Origin: Oscillospiraceae bacterium
Lineage (GTDB): Bacteria > Bacillota > Clostridia > Oscillospirales > JAKOTC01
DNA: 43,375 nucleotides
Direction of reading: 5' to 3'
NCBI GenBank assembly: GCA_035353335.1
Contig: DAOPZJ010000018.1
Location: 1 to 43,375, forward strand
Every line of letters starts with the position of its first letter. The first letter of the stretch is position 1. Below the pieces are notes generated by a model that searched no databases, was not told where the DNA came from, and saw nothing but the letters and a program-made list of their open reading frames with translations. This document shows, in pieces, positions 1 through 7,292 of this stretch. A program made the position numbers and the translations under genes.

Positions 1-1
1 T

Positions 2-376
2 TATCTGCTTTTGATTTCGTCGCCGTTGTTTGCAAGCCGCATGATGTTTCCGCTGAAAATGACCGAGATCATCCTTGCCGGAATTTTTATCGTGAAGATG
101 CCGAAATGGCGAGTTGCCGTATTTATATTCTTCGCCGGCCTGACGGCCGTGATGACCTGGAAAAACATCGGCAGCTATATTGAGCAGGGCGGATATGACA
201 ATACGGTTCAACAATACCCTTATGTCTCGGTTTTGCAAAACCGACAGACCATCCTCGCCTGGCGCGACCCTAAAATGGTTGCCGACGCGGTCGGTCACCG
301 CATTCTCGGAAGGGCAATCGGAATCCCTGATATCTATCTGGTTAAAGAAAATGAAAACGTCGGGGAGATCAATTAA
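2..376 (+). CDS. C-terminal part of an integral membrane protein, possibly polysaccharide polymerase (EpsG-like)
   Basis: The frame is open through the left edge, so only the last 124 codons are seen. The visible part has two hydrophobic segments, one near the edge and one around GIFIVKMPKWRVAVFIFFAG, followed by a polar tail of about 65 residues. The S-R-M-M-F-P stretch before the first helix recalls the end of EpsG or O-antigen-polymerase-type proteins, but this is a weak impression and no catalytic motif is in view. The TAA stop overlaps the ribosome site of deoD, so the two are probably co-transcribed. The function is not established; that it is a membrane protein is fairly sure. Confidence 0.5.
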   Translation, partial: YLLLISSPLFASRMMFPLKMTEIILAGIFIVKMPKWRVAVFIFFAGLTAVMTWKNIGSYIEQGGYDNTVQQYPYVSVLQNRQTILAWRDPKMVADAVGHRILGRAIGIPDIYLVKENENVGEIN

Positions 377-389
377 AGGAGAGATGAAT

Positions 390-1097
390 ATGAACGTTCC
401 AACCCCCCATATCGAGGCGAAAACAGGAGATATCGCAAAGACCGTATTGATGCCCGGCGATCCGCTTCGGGCAAAAAAGCTCGCCGAGACTTATCTGACC
501 GATGCGGTCTGCTATAATCAGGTACGCGGGATGCTCGGCTATACCGGATTTTATAAGGGTAAACGCGTTTCGGTGCAGGGCAGCGGCATGGGCATCCCCT
601 CCATCGGCATCTATTCTCATGAGCTGTTCAATTTTTACGGGGTTGACCGCATCATTCGTATCGGATCCGCGGGCGCCTTTGACGTCTCGCTCGACGTCGG
701 CGACATCGTGCTCGGTATGGGCGCCTGCACCAACTCCAATTACGCGGCCATGTTCAATCTTGCCGGAACGTTTGCGCCGATTGCCGACTGGAATCTGCTG
801 AAAGCCGCCGCAGACGCCGCCGAAAAACTCGGGATCAAGTATAAGGTCGGCAACATTGTGTCTTCGGATACTTTTTACGGCGAAGATAAAAAGTTTTCGG
901 AGGGGTTCCGGGACATGGGAGTGCTCGCGGTCGAGATGGAGGCCGCCGCGCTTTACATGAATGCCGCAAAAGCGAAAAAGCAGGCGCTGTGTATATTAAC
1001 GATTTCGGATTGTCTGTTCAAAGAGGGCAGCGCCACCGCCGAACAGCGCCAAAACGCCTTTACCGACATGATGGAAATCGCATTGGAGATTGCATAA
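390..1097 (+). CDS. deoD: Purine-nucleoside phosphorylase, DeoD type
   Basis: Cytosolic enzyme that splits purine (deoxy)nucleosides with phosphate into free base and (deoxy)ribose-1-phosphate. The 235 residues match the hexameric bacterial family (about 235-240 aa): the MPGDPLRAK phosphate-binding segment near the N-terminus, GSGMGIPS, the EMEAAALY ribose-binding segment, and ISD followed by EQRQNAF, which carry the catalytic Asp and Arg of the E. coli enzyme. ATG at 390 is preferred over ATG at 384 because AAAGGAG lies 8 nt before 390 but only 2 nt before 384. The ribosome site overlaps the upstream stop codon, so translation is probably coupled. It is followed by cdd, making a small nucleoside-salvage pair that fits the BMP transporter, tdk and udk further along. 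Confidence 0.96.
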   Translation: MNVPTPHIEAKTGDIAKTVLMPGDPLRAKKLAETYLTDAVCYNQVRGMLGYTGFYKGKRVSVQGSGMGIPSIGIYSHELFNFYGVDRIIRIGSAGAFDVSLDVGDIVLGMGACTNSNYAAMFNLAGTFAPIADWNLLKAAADAAEKLGIKYKVGNIVSSDTFYGEDKKFSEGFRDMGVLAVEMEAAALYMNAAKAKKQALCILTISDCLFKEGSATAEQRQNAFTDMMEIALEIA

Positions 1098-1112
1098 GGG
1101 TCCGGATATTAT

Positions 1113-1200
1113 TGTAGGGGGCGATACAGGCACCGGCCTGCTGCGTTCGCCCGCGTAAAAATTCCCGGTGATCAGCGGGCGAACGCAGTTCGCCCCTACG
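1113..1200. repeat. Intergenic palindromic repeat, MITE-like
   Basis: An 88-bp palindromic element fills the deoD-cdd gap. The inner arms CTGCGTTCGCCCGC (1141-1154) and GCGGGCGAACGCAG (1175-1188) are perfectly complementary over 14 bp. The outer ends GTAGGGGGCGA (from about 1115) and TCGCCCCTACG (1190-1200) pair with one mismatch. The terminal TAGGGGCGA / TCGCCCCTA look is typical of short dispersed intergenic repeats in Clostridia. There is no coding capacity, and no second copy was found in this window. Confidence 0.6.
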
Positions 1201-1224
1201 ATTTAACAAAAGGAGGGGATCGTT

Positions 1225-1635
1225 TTGGACTATTCGGTTTTGGTCGCAGCGGCGTTCGAAGCGCGCCAAAACGCCTATGTGCCATATTCGGGATTTGCGG
1301 TCGGGGCGGCGCTGCTGTCTGCCGACGGGAAAATTTTTCTGGGCTGCAACATCGAAAACGTCACTTTGACACCGACGGTCTGCGCCGAGCGAACGGCTTT
1401 TTTTAAGGCCATCAGCGAAGGTGTGCGGGGCTTCTCGGCCATTGCGGTCGTGGGCGGCTTAAAAGACCTCAACGAGGGGCAAGTGGATTTTTGCACCCCG
1501 TGCGGCGTCTGCCGCCAGGTTATTGCCGAATTCTGCGAGCCGGACTTTAAAATCATCACCGCGCGCTCGCGGGATGAATATCAGGAACATACGCTGGATG
1601 AATTATTGCCTTTGGCTTCAAAGCCGAAGTTTTAA
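1225..1635 (+). CDS. cdd: Cytidine deaminase
   Basis: Zinc enzyme that deaminates (deoxy)cytidine to (deoxy)uridine in pyrimidine salvage. It has 136 aa, the usual size of the homotetrameric family. The signature is complete: VPYSGFAVGAAL near the N-terminus for nucleoside binding, CAERTAFF with the first zinc Cys and the catalytic Glu, and PCGVCRQVI with the other two zinc Cys. The start is TTG at 1225, chosen because AGGAGGGG sits 6 nt upstream and no ATG precedes the conserved N-terminus. It lies 127 bp after deoD with a palindromic repeat between them, and is probably part of the same transcription unit. Confidence 0.95.
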   Translation: MDYSVLVAAAFEARQNAYVPYSGFAVGAALLSADGKIFLGCNIENVTLTPTVCAERTAFFKAISEGVRGFSAIAVVGGLKDLNEGQVDFCTPCGVCRQVIAEFCEPDFKIITARSRDEYQEHTLDELLPLASKPKF

Positions 1636-1669
1636 CAGTGCTGAACCATCGTCAACCGAGTTTTAACCC

Positions 1670-1698
1670 TTGAAAATAAGGCGTTTTTATGCTATACT
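1670..1698 (+). promoter_or_regulatory. SigA-type promoter of the ior operon
   Basis: TTGAAA (1670-1675), a 17-bp spacer and TATACT (1693-1698). Transcription would start near 1705, giving a leader of about 120 nt before iorA. This places iorA in a transcription unit separate from cdd. Confidence 0.7.
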
Positions 1699-1721
1699 CG
1701 TGAAAATCGGGTTTTTGTATT

Positions 1722-1760
1722 CCGTCAGAAAAAATCCGTTTTTGACGGGTATCGTTTTTT
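1722..1760 (+). other. Hairpin plus T-run in the iorA leader (possible attenuator)
   Basis: CCGTCAGAAAAA (1722-1733) can pair with TTTTTGACGG (1739-1748), and a run of six T follows at 1755-1760. The stem is short of GC and the T-run starts 6 nt after it, so this is at best a weak terminator or attenuator within the iorA leader. It could also terminate read-through from cdd. Confidence 0.3.
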
Positions 1761-1827
1761 AAAGGCTTCTTATTTTGATTGATACATATTCCGCCGGAGG
1801 TTTCCGGTAAATCGGAGGAACTACGGA

Positions 1828-3552
1828 ATGAGCGAAAAAAAGCTGTTTTTAGGCAACGAGGCGGTCGCGCGCGGGCTTTATGAGGCGGGATGCAAGGTTG
1901 TATCCAGCTATCCCGGCACGCCAAGCACCGAGATCACCGAATTTGCCGCCGAATATGAAGAGATGTACTGCGAGTGGGCGCCGAACGAAAAGGTCGCGGC
2001 GGAAGTCGCCATCGGGGCCTCGTTCGGAGGCGCGCGGGCGTTTTGCGGCATGAAGCACGTCGGCCTGAATGTGGCCGCAGACCCGATTTTTACCGCGTCG
2101 TATACCGGTGTCGGCGGCGGATTCGTCCTTGCGGTCGCTGACGATCCGGGCATGCACTCGTCCCAAAACGAGCAGGATTCCCGCCATTATGCGAAATCGG
2201 CCAAACTTCCGATGCTCGAACCGGCGGATTCCGCCGAGTGCCTGAATTACACAAAAGCGGCTTTTGAGCTCTCCGAACAGTTTGATACGCCGGTACTGCT
2301 GCGTCTGACTACGCGCATCGCCCATTCCCGCGCGACGATTGAAACGGGCGAACGGGTTGAAGTTCCGTTGAAACCTTATGAGAAAAACGCCGCGAAGCGC
2401 GTGATGATGCCGGCAAACAGCCGCGCCCGCCATGTCGCGGTAGAGCAGCGTATGAAGGCGCTTTCCGAATTCGCCGAGACAACGCCGCTAAACCGCATCG
2501 AAAAAGGCGGAAAAATCGGCGTGATCGCGGCGGGAATCTGCTTCCAATACGCCAAAGAGGCGCTCGGTGAGAAAGCGAGTTATTTGAAATTGGGCGTCGT
2601 CAATCCGCTTCCGATAAAACTGATCAAAGATTTTGCCGCAGGCGTTGACGAGTTATATGTACTCGAAGAACTGGATGATGTGATCGAGACCTATTGCGCC
2701 AGGATCGGCGTCGCCTGCAAGGGCAAGGAGCTGTTCTCTTTGTGCGGCGAATACAGCGCAAGCGAGATCAAAAGAGTGATATTGGGCGAAGAGATCAGGA
2801 CGTTCGAAGCCCACAAGGTGCCGAACCGCCCGCCGGTGCTCTGCCCGGGCTGCCCGCACCGTGGAATTTTCCATGTGATTTCGTCGATGAAGCTCTATGT
2901 CAGCGGAGACATCGGCTGCTATTCGCTCGGCGCCGCGCCACCGCTCTCCGCAATGGACAGCGTTGTCTGCATGGGCGCGTCGGTTTCGGCTTTGCACGGC
3001 TTTAACGTCGCGCGCGGCGGGGATTCTGCTAAGCGCTCGGTGGCCGTGATCGGAGACTCGACGTTTATGCACTCCGGCATGACCGGACTCTGCGACATCG
3101 CATACAATAAAGGCATTTCCACCGTTTTAATACTCGACAACCGCATCACGGGCATGACCGGTCACCAGCCGAATCCGCTGACCGGAAAAACCATCAAGGG
3201 CGAGCCGACCGTCGAAGCCGATCTCGAACTGCTCTGCAAAGCGCTCGGCATCAAGCGGGTGCGCACGGTGGATCCGTTCGACCTCGAGGGCTGCAAAACG
3301 GCGTTGACCGAAGAACTTGCTACGGCGGAGCCCAGCGTGATCATCGTCAAACGGGCCTGCGCGCTGCTAAAAGAAGTCAAGCCGCTTCCGCCGGTGAAAA
3401 TCTTGCCCGACAAGTGCAAAAAGTGCAAAGCATGCCTGAAAATCGGCTGCCCCGCCATTGTAAACGGCGAAGATGGTCCGTACATAGACCAGACCTTATG
3501 CACCGGCTGCGGACTCTGCAAGAGTGTCTGTAAGTTCGAGGCGATAACTTGA
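1828..3552 (+). CDS. iorA: Indolepyruvate:ferredoxin oxidoreductase, alpha subunit
   Basis: Oxidatively decarboxylates aryl 2-keto acids (indolepyruvate, phenylpyruvate) to acyl-CoA and reduces ferredoxin, in amino-acid fermentation. Its 574 aa show the family order: an N-terminal pyrimidine-binding domain (LFLGNEAVARG, SSYPGTPSTEI), a middle domain, a TPP-binding domain with CPGCPHRG, GDIGCYSLG and GDSTFMHSG, and a C-terminal ferredoxin domain. The last carries C-x2-C-x2-C-x4-C-P and C-x2-C-x2-C-x3-C at about residues 530-570, for two [4Fe-4S] clusters. ATG at 1828 has GGAGGA 8 nt before it. iorB follows 101 bp downstream. An 11-bp inverted repeat straddles its stop codon. Confidence 0.95.
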   Translation: MSEKKLFLGNEAVARGLYEAGCKVVSSYPGTPSTEITEFAAEYEEMYCEWAPNEKVAAEVAIGASFGGARAFCGMKHVGLNVAADPIFTASYTGVGGGFVLAVADDPGMHSSQNEQDSRHYAKSAKLPMLEPADSAECLNYTKAAFELSEQFDTPVLLRLTTRIAHSRATIETGERVEVPLKPYEKNAAKRVMMPANSRARHVAVEQRMKALSEFAETTPLNRIEKGGKIGVIAAGICFQYAKEALGEKASYLKLGVVNPLPIKLIKDFAAGVDELYVLEELDDVIETYCARIGVACKGKELFSLCGEYSASEIKRVILGEEIRTFEAHKVPNRPPVLCPGCPHRGIFHVISSMKLYVSGDIGCYSLGAAPPLSAMDSVVCMGASVSALHGFNVARGGDSAKRSVAVIGDSTFMHSGMTGLCDIAYNKGISTVLILDNRITGMTGHQPNPLTGKTIKGEPTVEADLELLCKALGIKRVRTVDPFDLEGCKTALTEELATAEPSVIIVKRACALLKEVKPLPPVKILPDKCKKCKACLKIGCPAIVNGEDGPYIDQTLCTGCGLCKSVCKFEAIT

Positions 3553-3570
3553 AAGATGAATCTTTCAAGT
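3547..3570 (+). other. Perfect hairpin across the iorA stop codon
   Basis: ACTTGAAAGAT (3547-3557) and ATCTTTCAAGT (3560-3570) are perfect complements separated by two bases. The iorA TGA (3550-3552) lies in the left arm. There is no T-run, so it is not a classical terminator; it may be an mRNA 3'-end stabiliser or processing site between iorA and iorB. Confidence 0.5.
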
Positions 3571-3653
3571 ATAGCGAGTTTTACGATTTCTTCCAAAGGG
3601 AATTACTTCAATTTTCAGACCGCGCAAAACATCGCGAACATGGAGGATAAACT

Positions 3654-4229
3654 ATGATCAGAAATATTGTGATCGCGGGGGTCGGCGGACAGGGAACGCT
3701 GCTCGCAAGCAAGATTTTAGGCCAATGCGCGCTCAATCTGGGATATGACGTCAAGGTCAGCGAAGTCCACGGCATGTCGCAGCGCGGCGGCTCGGTCGTC
3801 ACCTACGTCCGGTACGGCGACAAGGTCGCTTCTCCGCTCATCGAAAACGGGCAGGCGGATATTCTGCTCGCGTTTGAACAGCTCGAATGCCTGCGCTGGC
3901 TTCCGATATTGAAACCGGACGGAGTCGCTGTGATGAGCGAACAGAAGATCGCGCCGATGCCGGTCATCTCGGGCGTTGAAAAATATCCCGAAGACGTCTG
4001 CGGCACGATTCGCGGATACGGTGTGAAGCTGTTTTCCTGCGACGCGCTCAAAATTGCGGAGGAACTCGGGAACACCAAGGCGGTCAACGTGGTGTTGATC
4101 GGATTGCTTGCAAAACATTCCGATATTCCGAAAGAAGACTTTATAAAAGCCATCGAGCAAACCGTCAAGCCGCAGTTTATCAAACTCAACCTCGAAGCCT
4201 TCGAACGCGGTTATTCAAGTGGAAATTAA
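3654..4229 (+). CDS. iorB: Indolepyruvate:ferredoxin oxidoreductase, beta subunit
   Basis: The gamma-type (POR_N/KOR) subunit that partners IorA. It has 191 aa, normal for the family. The N-terminal VIAGVGGQGTLLASKILG loop, the EVHGMSQRGGSVVTYVRYG segment and the later ADILLAFEQLE segment are characteristic of IorB. The start ATG at 3654 follows GGAGGA with good spacing. Its position between iorA and the ACT-domain gene is the usual Clostridia arrangement. No anomalies were seen. Confidence 0.94.
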   Translation: MIRNIVIAGVGGQGTLLASKILGQCALNLGYDVKVSEVHGMSQRGGSVVTYVRYGDKVASPLIENGQADILLAFEQLECLRWLPILKPDGVAVMSEQKIAPMPVISGVEKYPEDVCGTIRGYGVKLFSCDALKIAEELGNTKAVNVVLIGLLAKHSDIPKEDFIKAIEQTVKPQFIKLNLEAFERGYSSGN

Positions 4230-4277
4230 AAACCGTCCGGTTAAAAAACAGTATCATATTTTAAGGGGGAAGCGCAA

Positions 4278-4697
4278 ATGTTGAAACAGCTATCGGTATT
4301 TTTGGAAAACAAGGCCGGCAGTATCTGCGAAGTCGCGGAGCTGCTGTACAAAAAAGACATCGACATTGTGGCTCTGTGCATCGCGGACACCGCAAAATTC
4401 GGCATTTTGCGCATGGTTGTAAGCGATCCCGATACCGCAGTCACACTGCTGCGTGAACAGGGGCACACCGTCTCGCTGACCGATGTTTTAATCGTCGGCA
4501 TCGAGAACAAACCCGGCGGAATGCTTCCGGTTCTGCGGATTTTGAACGAAGCCGGCGTCGGTGTGGAGTACATGTACGCGTTCCTCGGCAAGACCAAGGG
4601 CGCATATATGGTGCTGCGGGTCGAAAATCCCGGTAAGGTCGCCGAAGTGCTGACAGCAAAAGGCATCACCTGCGCCGATCAGAGTATTATCGGTTAA
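4278..4697 (+). CDS. Tandem ACT-domain protein
   Basis: A 139-aa protein made of two ACT-like halves: MLKQLSVFLENKAGSICEVA starts the first (about 1-68), and VLIVGIENKPGGMLPVLRIL starts the second (about 70-139). ACT domains bind amino acids or related ligands and give allosteric control. No catalytic domain is attached, so it is probably a stand-alone sensor or regulator. The same kind of small ACT protein is commonly found beside ior genes (and often phenylacetate-CoA ligase) in anaerobes, suggesting it responds to aromatic amino acids or their acyl products. SD AAGGGGGAAG precedes ATG 4278; the gap after iorB is 48 bp. The partner is unknown. Confidence 0.85.
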   Translation: MLKQLSVFLENKAGSICEVAELLYKKDIDIVALCIADTAKFGILRMVVSDPDTAVTLLREQGHTVSLTDVLIVGIENKPGGMLPVLRILNEAGVGVEYMYAFLGKTKGAYMVLRVENPGKVAEVLTAKGITCADQSIIG

Positions 4698-4720
4698 TCG
4701 GATTCAAAGAATATTTTAAC

Positions 4721-4758
4721 ACGGAGTTTTCTCCTGTATTTGGCTTGCAAAACTCTGT
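4721..4758 (+). other. Hairpin in the gap before proS
   Basis: ACGGAGTTTT (4721-4730) pairs with AAAACTCTGT (4749-4758), 10 bp with one G-U and an 18-nt loop. It lies in the 88-nt gap upstream of the proS ribosome site. No T-run follows and no T-box sequence is evident, so any regulatory role is speculative. Confidence 0.3.
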
Positions 4759-4785
4759 ACATCAATAAAAAAGGCGGTTCAAAAA

Positions 4786-6219
4786 ATGACGGGCAATCAG
4801 AACAAGGTCGAAGCAATCACCTCGATGGAACAGGACTTTACCAAGTGGTATACCGATATCTGTTTGAAGGCGGAACTGGTGGACTACACGGCGGTCAAGG
4901 GGTGCGTGGTGCTGCGGCCGTACGGTTATGCGATCTGGGAGAATATCACGAAAATTCTCGACGGAATGTTCAAAGCCACCGGGCATGAGAATGTCGCGAT
5001 GCCGTTACTGATTCCCGAGAGTTTGCTGCAAAAAGAAAAAGACCATGTCAAGGGCTTTGCGCCCGAGGTGGCCTGGGTCACACGCGGCGGTCTGGAACCG
5101 CTGGAGGAGCCGATGTGCATCCGCCCGACTTCCGAGACGCTGTTTTGCGAACACTTTGCCCATGTGCTTCAATCGTGGCGCGATCTTCCGATGAAATACA
5201 ACCAGTGGTGCAGCGTCGTGCGCTGGGAAAAGACCACAAGGCCGTTTTTAAGAAGCCGCGAGTTCTGGTGGCAGGAAGGGCATACGATCCATGAGACCCC
5301 CGCAGAGGCCGTTGCCGAGACCGAACAGATGCTCGGCATCTATGCCGACTTCGCCGAAAAATCGCTGATGATTCCCGTGACAAAGGGGAAAAAGACCGAG
5401 AGCGAAAAATTCGCCGGTGCGGAAGCGACTTACGCGGTCGAGGCGATGATGCACGACGGCAAAGCCCTGCAGGCCGGAACGAGCCATTATTTCGGCGACG
5501 GATTTTCGCGTGCGTTCGGCGTGACTTTTACAGGCAGGGATAACACGCTGCAATATCCGTGCCAGACCAGCTGGGGCGTTTCGACGAGGCTTGTCGGCGC
5601 GATCATCATGACTCACGGCGATAACAACGGGCTGGTTCTGCCGCCTGCGGTTGCTCCGATCCAAGTGGTCATCGTTCCGATCGCGCAGCATAAAGAAGGC
5701 GTACTCGAAAAAGCCGCCGAACTCAAAGCGCGGATTGCGAAGTTCGCACGGGTCAAACTCGATGACAGCGACAACTCCGCCGGTTGGAAATTTGCCCAGT
5801 ACGAGATGAAGGGTGTTCCGCTGCGGCTGGAAATCGGCCCGAAAGATATCGAAAAAGACCAGTGCGTATTGGTGCGCCGCGACAACGGTGAAAAGACTTT
5901 TGTTGCACTCTCCGAACTGGAGACCGTGATTCCGAAGATGCTTGAAGAGTTGGCCAACGGGCTTTATGAGAAAGCGAAAGTCAACCTTGAGCGCCGGACA
6001 CTGCGCTGCGCAACGATGGAAGAGATTATGGCACACGGTGATGAGAATTTGTTTGTCCATGCCTCCTGGTGCGGAGACGAGGCCTGCGAGGACGCGATGA
6101 AGGAAAAAGCGGGACTTTCGAGCCGCTGCATCCCGTTTGAGCAAAATATGCCGTCCGACAAATGCATCGTCTGCGGAAAGCCCGCCAAATGCGAGGTCAT
6201 CTGGGGCAAGGCGTATTAA
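4786..6219 (+). CDS. proS: Prolyl-tRNA synthetase, archaeal/eukaryotic type (ProS type 3)
   Basis: Charges tRNA-Pro with proline. The 477 aa lack the YbaK-like editing insertion of the bacterial type and instead have the short type-3 layout: class II core with motif 1 around GHENVAMPLLIPE, motif 2 as RWEKTTRPFLRSREFWWQEGHT, motif 3 as SWGVSTRLVGAIIMTHGD. The anticodon-binding domain (VVIVPIAQHKEG to QYEMKGVPLRLEIGPKD) and a C-terminal zinc-type domain with paired Cys (CGDEAC and CIVCGKPAKC) ending in Tyr follow. ATG 4786 follows AAGGCGG. This type occurs in a scattered way in Clostridia. It is downstream of the ior cluster, with no obvious functional link. Confidence 0.95.
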   Translation: MTGNQNKVEAITSMEQDFTKWYTDICLKAELVDYTAVKGCVVLRPYGYAIWENITKILDGMFKATGHENVAMPLLIPESLLQKEKDHVKGFAPEVAWVTRGGLEPLEEPMCIRPTSETLFCEHFAHVLQSWRDLPMKYNQWCSVVRWEKTTRPFLRSREFWWQEGHTIHETPAEAVAETEQMLGIYADFAEKSLMIPVTKGKKTESEKFAGAEATYAVEAMMHDGKALQAGTSHYFGDGFSRAFGVTFTGRDNTLQYPCQTSWGVSTRLVGAIIMTHGDNNGLVLPPAVAPIQVVIVPIAQHKEGVLEKAAELKARIAKFARVKLDDSDNSAGWKFAQYEMKGVPLRLEIGPKDIEKDQCVLVRRDNGEKTFVALSELETVIPKMLEELANGLYEKAKVNLERRTLRCATMEEIMAHGDENLFVHASWCGDEACEDAMKEKAGLSSRCIPFEQNMPSDKCIVCGKPAKCEVIWGKAY

Positions 6220-6272
6220 TTGATTAAAACTTCGAGGGAGCATCTGCTCCCTCCTTTGCTGCGGAGGCAGGT

Positions 6273-7283
6273 ATGACGTTTCCCAAACACATATTTACGG
6301 GCTATTTTCCCAAATGCCACATACAGGGCATTGCGGTCGATATTAAGAAGGGATTTATCTATTGCTCATTTACGACTGCGCTGCTCAAATATACCCTTGA
6401 CGGAAAATTCGTGGGCAGCGTGAGCGGCCTGACGGGGCATCTGGGCTGTATTGACTTTTGCGAAGACGACGGGCGTGTATGGGGCTCTCTGGAGTATAAA
6501 AACGACTGCATCGGCACGGGCATCCGCAAAAACCTCGGCGACAGCTCCGAGATTATCAACGGTTTTTACGCCGTCGCTTTTGACGTCGACCGCATCACAA
6601 GACCCGATATGGACGCGACGAATGACGGCGTTATGACGGCGGTATATCTGCACGAAGTCGTGGACGATTATGAGGCGCCGGGGCATCGCTACGGCTGCAG
6701 CGGCATCGACGGCACCGGTTTCGGGCCGGCATTCGGACAACCCGCCGGGACGAAGGAATATCTCCATATCGCTTACGGAATTTACGGGGATGTCGCTCGC
6801 GGGGACAACGACTATCAGATCATATTGCGTTATGACCGGAAGGAACTTAATAAATATGAGCGGCTGCTCAATCAGAAAGCGCCGCATCAATCGGGACCCG
6901 AACAACCCGACGGCAAGATTTTTGTCTTCACCGGCAATACGGTGTTCGGTGTGCAGAATCTAGAGTATGACGCGGCAAGCCAAAAATGGCTGATGGCTGT
7001 GTATCGCGGACAAAAGCCCGAATTTTCGAATCCGCCGATGTTTTGGTTCGACGGCAGGAAACTGCCGGTTGAGAAGGCAATTAAGGAAAGCGGCGAACGG
7101 CACCCGGTGATCGAACCGGTGGGCACAAGCGACTTTGCCCATGGCCAGACCGGCATCTGCGCACTGGGCGGCGGATTGTTTTATATCAGTCACGAGGGCA
7201 GGGACGGAGAAAAACAGTTCTCCGATATTTATCTGTATCAAATGACTGACGGCGAAAAACTCGACTTTGAGCAGGTATTATGA
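6273..7283 (+). CDS. Uncharacterised 336-aa protein, possibly beta-propeller
   Basis: I do not recognise a named family. The protein has no signal peptide or membrane helix. It is rich in short beta-strand-like segments with G/D turns spaced 40-60 residues apart (GIAVDIKKGFIYCSF, GCIDFCEDDGRVWGSLEY, GVQNLEYDAASQKWLMAVY, GICALGGGLFYISHEG), which suggests a WD/NHL-like propeller. Conserved-looking polar clusters (HRYGCSGIDGTGFGP, DFAHGQTGICALGG) might form a ligand site. ATG 6273 has GGAGG upstream. It ends 9 bp before the serine dehydratase gene, so the two are almost surely co-translated from one mRNA. Function unknown; a sugar- or metabolite-related hydrolase/lactonase fold is one possibility. 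Confidence 0.75.
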   Translation: MTFPKHIFTGYFPKCHIQGIAVDIKKGFIYCSFTTALLKYTLDGKFVGSVSGLTGHLGCIDFCEDDGRVWGSLEYKNDCIGTGIRKNLGDSSEIINGFYAVAFDVDRITRPDMDATNDGVMTAVYLHEVVDDYEAPGHRYGCSGIDGTGFGPAFGQPAGTKEYLHIAYGIYGDVARGDNDYQIILRYDRKELNKYERLLNQKAPHQSGPEQPDGKIFVFTGNTVFGVQNLEYDAASQKWLMAVYRGQKPEFSNPPMFWFDGRKLPVEKAIKESGERHPVIEPVGTSDFAHGQTGICALGGGLFYISHEGRDGEKQFSDIYLYQMTDGEKLDFEQVL

Positions 7284-7292
7284 GGTAAAAAA

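Noticed and set aside
4698..4785. T-box leader before proS
   Set aside because: No conserved T-box AGGGTGGNACCGCG string, no terminator, and the gap is only 88 nt.
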